The position numbers were made by a program, and so were the translations under genes. Below the pieces are notes generated by a model. It saw nothing but the letters and a program-made list of their open reading frames with translations, did no database searches and was not told the DNA's origin. Shown here piece by piece: positions 61,334-64,000 of a DNA stretch of 64,000 nucleotides. Numbering within the stretch: the stretch's first letter is position 1; every line of letters starts with the position of its first letter. The stretch comes from Plebeiibacterium marinum (lineage in GTDB: Bacteria; Bacteroidota; Bacteroidia; Bacteroidales; Marinilabiliaceae): positions 62,001 through 126,000 of the forward strand of contig NZ_JAPDPI010000004.1 in assembly GCF_026013615.1 (NCBI RefSeq). Direction: 5' to 3'.

Positions 61334-62746
61334 TTAATCAACAGGAGTTAACTTTAATATCTTGCCAGGCTTTTCAATGGCAACATATATAAAACCATCC
61401 GGACTCATCTCTACATTTCTGACCCTCCCTACATTCTGAAGAAGCTTTTCTTCATGAACAACTTTATTATCCTTTAAAACACAACGATGTAAATATTCAA
61501 ACCTCAGAGATCCGGTAAGAATATTGTTTTTCCAATCCGGATACCTATCCCCGGTTACAAAAGTCATCCCACACGGAGCTATTGAAGGGACCCAATAATG
61601 CAAAGGCTGTTCCATTCCAGCCTTTGCTGTATCTGTTGTAAAAACGGTACCATTATAATTTATACCGAATGAAATAACCGGCCAACCATAATTTTTACCT
61701 GCCTCTATTACATTTATTTCATCCCCTCCTTTAGGTCCATGCTCATCAGTCCAGATCAATCCTGTTTCAGGGTGCATACATACCCCCTGAGGATTACGAT
61801 GTCCATAAGAATAAATACCAGGCCTCGCTCCATCTGTTTGAACAAAAGGATTATCAACAGGAATGCTCCCATCATCATGTATACGATGAATTTTGCCACA
61901 GTCATTATCCAGATACTGAGGATGCCTGTCCCTGTTTCCCCTGTCACCTACTGAAAAATACAAATATCCTTCCTTATCAAATTCAAGTTTACACCCATAA
62001 TGATGCCTTTTTTCTGTTTCTGGGAAAGCTTTAAAGACAAGCTCTTTATCAACCAGTTCATTTCCTTTAAGACGGGCCCGCATAATTGCTGTATTGGCTA
62101 AATTATCATCATCTCGATTGGGTGAAGAAAAAGCAAAATATAACCATCCATTATTTTCATAATCCGGATGCAATTCCAGGTCAAGCAAACCTCCCTGTCC
62201 TGATGCTTTAATAGCAGGAAGCCCTTTTATCATACTTAATACACCACTTGTTGTAAAACGCAGCAGCTCACCTTTCCTTTCCGAAATTAACAAATCTCCA
62301 TTGGGTAAAAATTCCAGCCCCCAGGGAACATCCAGCCCGGAAACCACAGTATCAACTTTAAACTTCAAGACTTCGCTATGTTCTATACCATCAGCTCCTG
62401 CTAAATGCCCTTTCTCCGATAAAGGAACCATTTTTTGTAGTCCCAGAATATAATCAGCCATCCCTTCAATAACCTTATCACTAAGCCCATCATTAAAAGA
62501 AGGCATCCCATGAGCAACCCTGCCGTTTTTTATACTCTTGATCACATCTTCCCGGGAATTGCCAAACAGCCATATTCTATTTACAAAAGATGACTTTTTA
62601 TCATTATGGCATCCCAGACAATAATTGTTATAGGCCTTTGAAATCGAATTTTGAGGTACTGGCTTATCAAATAGTTTTTCGCCATGTTTTATTGAGAGGA
62701 AAACTCCCAAAACAATTGTTACGGTAATAATGACTAGTTTTTGCAT
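61334..62746 (-). CDS. Cytochrome c - PQQ-dependent aldose/sorbosone dehydrogenase fusion
   Basis: A 470-residue exported protein. After a signal/anchor segment (MQKLVIITVTIVLGVFLSI) comes a cytochrome c domain with heme site CLGCH (C43, C46, H47) and a methionine ligand candidate M82 in AHGMPSF. The rest is a six-bladed propeller of the soluble aldose sugar dehydrogenase type: GLDVPWGLEFLPNGDLLISERKGEL near 130-155, AFSSPNRDDDNLANTAIMRARL, HHYGCKLEFDKEGYLYFSVGDRG and the NPQGVCMHPETGLIWTDEHGPKGGDEIN core near 315-340. The fusion lets sugar oxidation feed electrons straight into heme. Cytochrome first then dehydrogenase is less common than the reverse. Confidence 0.9.
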   Translation of the reverse strand: MQKLVIITVTIVLGVFLSIKHGEKLFDKPVPQNSISKAYNNYCLGCHNDKKSSFVNRIWLFGNSREDVIKSIKNGRVAHGMPSFNDGLSDKVIEGMADYILGLQKMVPLSEKGHLAGADGIEHSEVLKFKVDTVVSGLDVPWGLEFLPNGDLLISERKGELLRFTTSGVLSMIKGLPAIKASGQGGLLDLELHPDYENNGWLYFAFSSPNRDDDNLANTAIMRARLKGNELVDKELVFKAFPETEKRHHYGCKLEFDKEGYLYFSVGDRGNRDRHPQYLDNDCGKIHRIHDDGSIPVDNPFVQTDGARPGIYSYGHRNPQGVCMHPETGLIWTDEHGPKGGDEINVIEAGKNYGWPVISFGINYNGTVFTTDTAKAGMEQPLHYWVPSIAPCGMTFVTGDRYPDWKNNILTGSLRFEYLHRCVLKDNKVVHEEKLLQNVGRVRNVEMSPDGFIYVAIEKPGKILKLTPVD

Positions 62747-62790
62747 AATCCTATCTTGTTTTTAAACACTAAAACAACTATATAAGAACC

Positions 62791-62850
62791 GTCACCCCGC
62801 ACTGTGCGAAGAATTCTGTGACTGCTGCCAGATTAGGTGGGAGCAATTAG
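62791..62850. repeat. Nested palindromic element (REP-like)
   Basis: An outer inverted repeat GTCAC (62791-62795) / GTGAC (62818-62822) encloses an inner CGCAC-T-GTGCG (62798-62808), followed by a CTGCCAGATTAGGTGGGAGC tail. It is G/C-rich in an AT-rich gap and does not resemble the purine repeats nearby. The wording is like degenerate REP elements (GTCA..GCG..GCG..ATTC) known in various Bacteroidota. Confidence 0.5.
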
Positions 62851-62892
62851 AGTATTGATTATTTTAGGAATTTTCACGATAACATTAAATAA

Positions 62893-62930
62893 ATCTCTCA
62901 TCTACTGCCTCCTACCTCTTATCTAAAACC
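62893..62930. repeat. Degenerate intergenic pyrimidine repeat
   Basis: CTCTCATCTACTGCCTCCTACCTCTTATC in the gap between the PepD gene and the PQQ dehydrogenase gene, similar to the pyrimidine-rich repeat at 12564. The 222-nt gap has nothing else besides the REP-like element. Confidence 0.4.
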
Positions 62931-62968
62931 AAACGAACCATTACCTATCAATCAACAACCCTAAAACA

Positions 62969-64000
62969 TTACCCATTAGCCACTCTTTTGAGCACATCCA
63001 GCAAATGAAGCCAGAATTTATCCACGGTGCTTATTTCAATCCTTTCATCAGGAGAATGTGCCCCCCTGATTGTTGGACCAAATGAAATCATATCCAAGCC
63101 GGGATATTTTTCTAAAAACAAACCACATTCTAATCCGGCATGAATAGCTCTTACCACAGGTTTTTCTCCAAACAACTCCTCATACGAATCCCGGGTAATC
63201 TTTAAAATTTCAGAATCTGTATTTGGAGCCCATCCTGGATAACCATCTCCTTGTTTTACCTTGCCACCTGCCAGCTCAAACACGCTCTTCACCATAGCTG
63301 AAATATCATATTTAGCCGTTTCAATGCTACTACGCTGACTCGTAGAAACCACAATCTGCCCTTCCTCCAATTTGACAGATGCCAGGTTGGTAGAAGTTTC
63401 CACCATCCCCTCTATTTTACGACTCATTTCCATTACCCCATGCGGACAGGCATATATGGCATTCAAAAATCTTTCCTGAAAGCCCGGATCCCATATGTAT
63501 TCAGGGGCATCACACGATTCCAGGTGCATTTTTAAACCAGGCTCTGTTACCTCCAGCTCTGAACAAACCTCATCATAAAATATATTAAAAGCAACTCTTA
63601 CAGGTTCCTTTTCTCCAGAAGGAACCATGGCAATAGCCGAAGCTTCCCTGGCAATAGCATTCCTTAAATTTCCTCCGGTAAAACTATGAACCCTTAAGCT
63701 ATGCTCTTTAGTTGCATGCCACAGAAATCGATTCATAATTTTTACTGCGTTACCTAGTCCCTTATGGATATCATCACCAGAATGCCCACCTTTCAAACCG
63801 GATATGCTTATTTTTATTGGAAAATAACTCTCTGGTGGAGTTTCCTTTTCCAACTCAAAACGGGCAACTGTATCAATCCCTCCGGCGCATCCAATAAACA
63901 ATTCGCCATCATCTTCCGAATCCAGGTTCAATAAAATCTTACTTCTGAAAAAACCATCTTTTAGGTTAAATGCTCCGGTCAAACCGGTTTCTTCATCAAC
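62969..64000 (-). CDS. pepD: Aminoacyl-histidine dipeptidase (PepD, M20C), N-terminus cut by window edge
   Basis: A zinc dipeptidase that splits Xaa-His and other dipeptides. The frame runs off base 64000 without a start (an internal TTG at 63982 is not the real start), so about the first 140 residues are missing. Visible are DEETGLTGAF at the cut (metal site), GGHSGDDIHKGLGNAVKIM (H near the metal, dimer lid), EPGLKMHLESC, HAGLECGLF (metal H and catalytic E region), and SFGPTIRGAHSPDERIEI, which carries another ligand. This matches cytosol non-specific dipeptidase/PepD. Together with DPP III it points to active intracellular peptide turnover. Confidence 0.95.
   Translation of the reverse strand, partial: VDEETGLTGAFNLKDGFFRSKILLNLDSEDDGELFIGCAGGIDTVARFELEKETPPESYFPIKISISGLKGGHSGDDIHKGLGNAVKIMNRFLWHATKEHSLRVHSFTGGNLRNAIAREASAIAMVPSGEKEPVRVAFNIFYDEVCSELEVTEPGLKMHLESCDAPEYIWDPGFQERFLNAIYACPHGVMEMSRKIEGMVETSTNLASVKLEEGQIVVSTSQRSSIETAKYDISAMVKSVFELAGGKVKQGDGYPGWAPNTDSEILKITRDSYEELFGEKPVVRAIHAGLECGLFLEKYPGLDMISFGPTIRGAHSPDERIEISTVDKFWLHLLDVLKRVANG

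Noticed and set aside
1-64000. tRNA, rRNA, IS elements, prophage genes, CRISPR arrays
   Set aside because: I looked in the gaps on both strands and found no cloverleaf, transposase, integrase, phage gene or regular repeat-spacer array.

Overview
The window looks like a chromosomal segment of a low-GC member of the Bacteroidota, probably Bacteroidales/Marinilabiliales-like. This rests on Bacteroidota-type promoters (a TTTG box 19 nt from TAnnTTTG at 5512-5542), a roughly 1100-residue SecA, a DUF5777 barrel, dipeptidyl peptidase III, a long-form urocanate hydratase, and weak Shine-Dalgarno signals with A-rich start contexts. The assignment is inferred from gene content, not from a marker search. 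I see no rRNA, tRNA, CRISPR array, insertion sequence or prophage gene.

Layout. 1-3.1 kb holds histidine catabolism on the minus strand (hutH, then hutU cut by the window edge), divergent from a LysR regulator. 4.2-8.2 kb holds a YedF-like protein, a methyltransferase and a compact operon (ABC ATPase, permease, YtrA-type GntR repressor, GIN-domain-like envelope protein) with a consensus promoter and a palindromic operator. 8.3-11.6 kb holds a duplicated hairpin/leader element, an HD hydrolase, a 49-residue PspC-domain protein, a small membrane protein and a CyuA-type cysteine desulfidase. 11.6-21.3 kb is the most unusual part: nine consecutive minus-strand genes for two porin-like barrels, an imelysin lipoprotein, a di-heme DHOR oxidoreductase lipoprotein, a cytosolic chorismatase-like Rid protein, two CxxCH lipoproteins, a DUF5777 barrel and a secreted protein with a DxxSGAT flavinylation-type motif. 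I read it as an uncharacterised cell-envelope redox or metal-handling locus.

21.6-30.8 kb is mostly housekeeping and envelope biogenesis on the minus strand: cinA, an M48 CAAX-type protease, lgt, secA, an M48 lipoprotein protease and a rhomboid protease. 30.9-37.7 kb is mixed: an MFS transporter, an orphan Pycsar-effector-like (PycTM/DUF5706-like) membrane protein, a FUSC protein, small conserved proteins, and a CarH-like MerR regulator with complete B12-binding motifs and a dyad in its own promoter. 38-40.2 kb is the yicC-gmk-nadD operon. 40.2-46.5 kb holds a NifX-like protein, two orphan histidine kinases, a SulP transporter and thiol peroxidase. 46.6-57 kb holds a dicarboxylate symporter, aroC, slyD, DPP III, tdh and ppk1. 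57-59.2 kb holds a ferredoxin-reductase-like protein and miaB. 59.3-62.7 kb is a two-gene operon of a cytochrome c-PQQ dehydrogenase fusion and a TonB-dependent receptor, suggesting PQQ scavenging. The right edge cuts a PepD-type dipeptidase.

A second theme is intergenic: short degenerate simple-sequence repeats, related in wording and present in both orientations, occupy at least eight gaps. One lies inside the 5' part of a cytochrome c gene. Many transcription units end in clear intrinsic terminators, several of them bidirectional between convergent genes.
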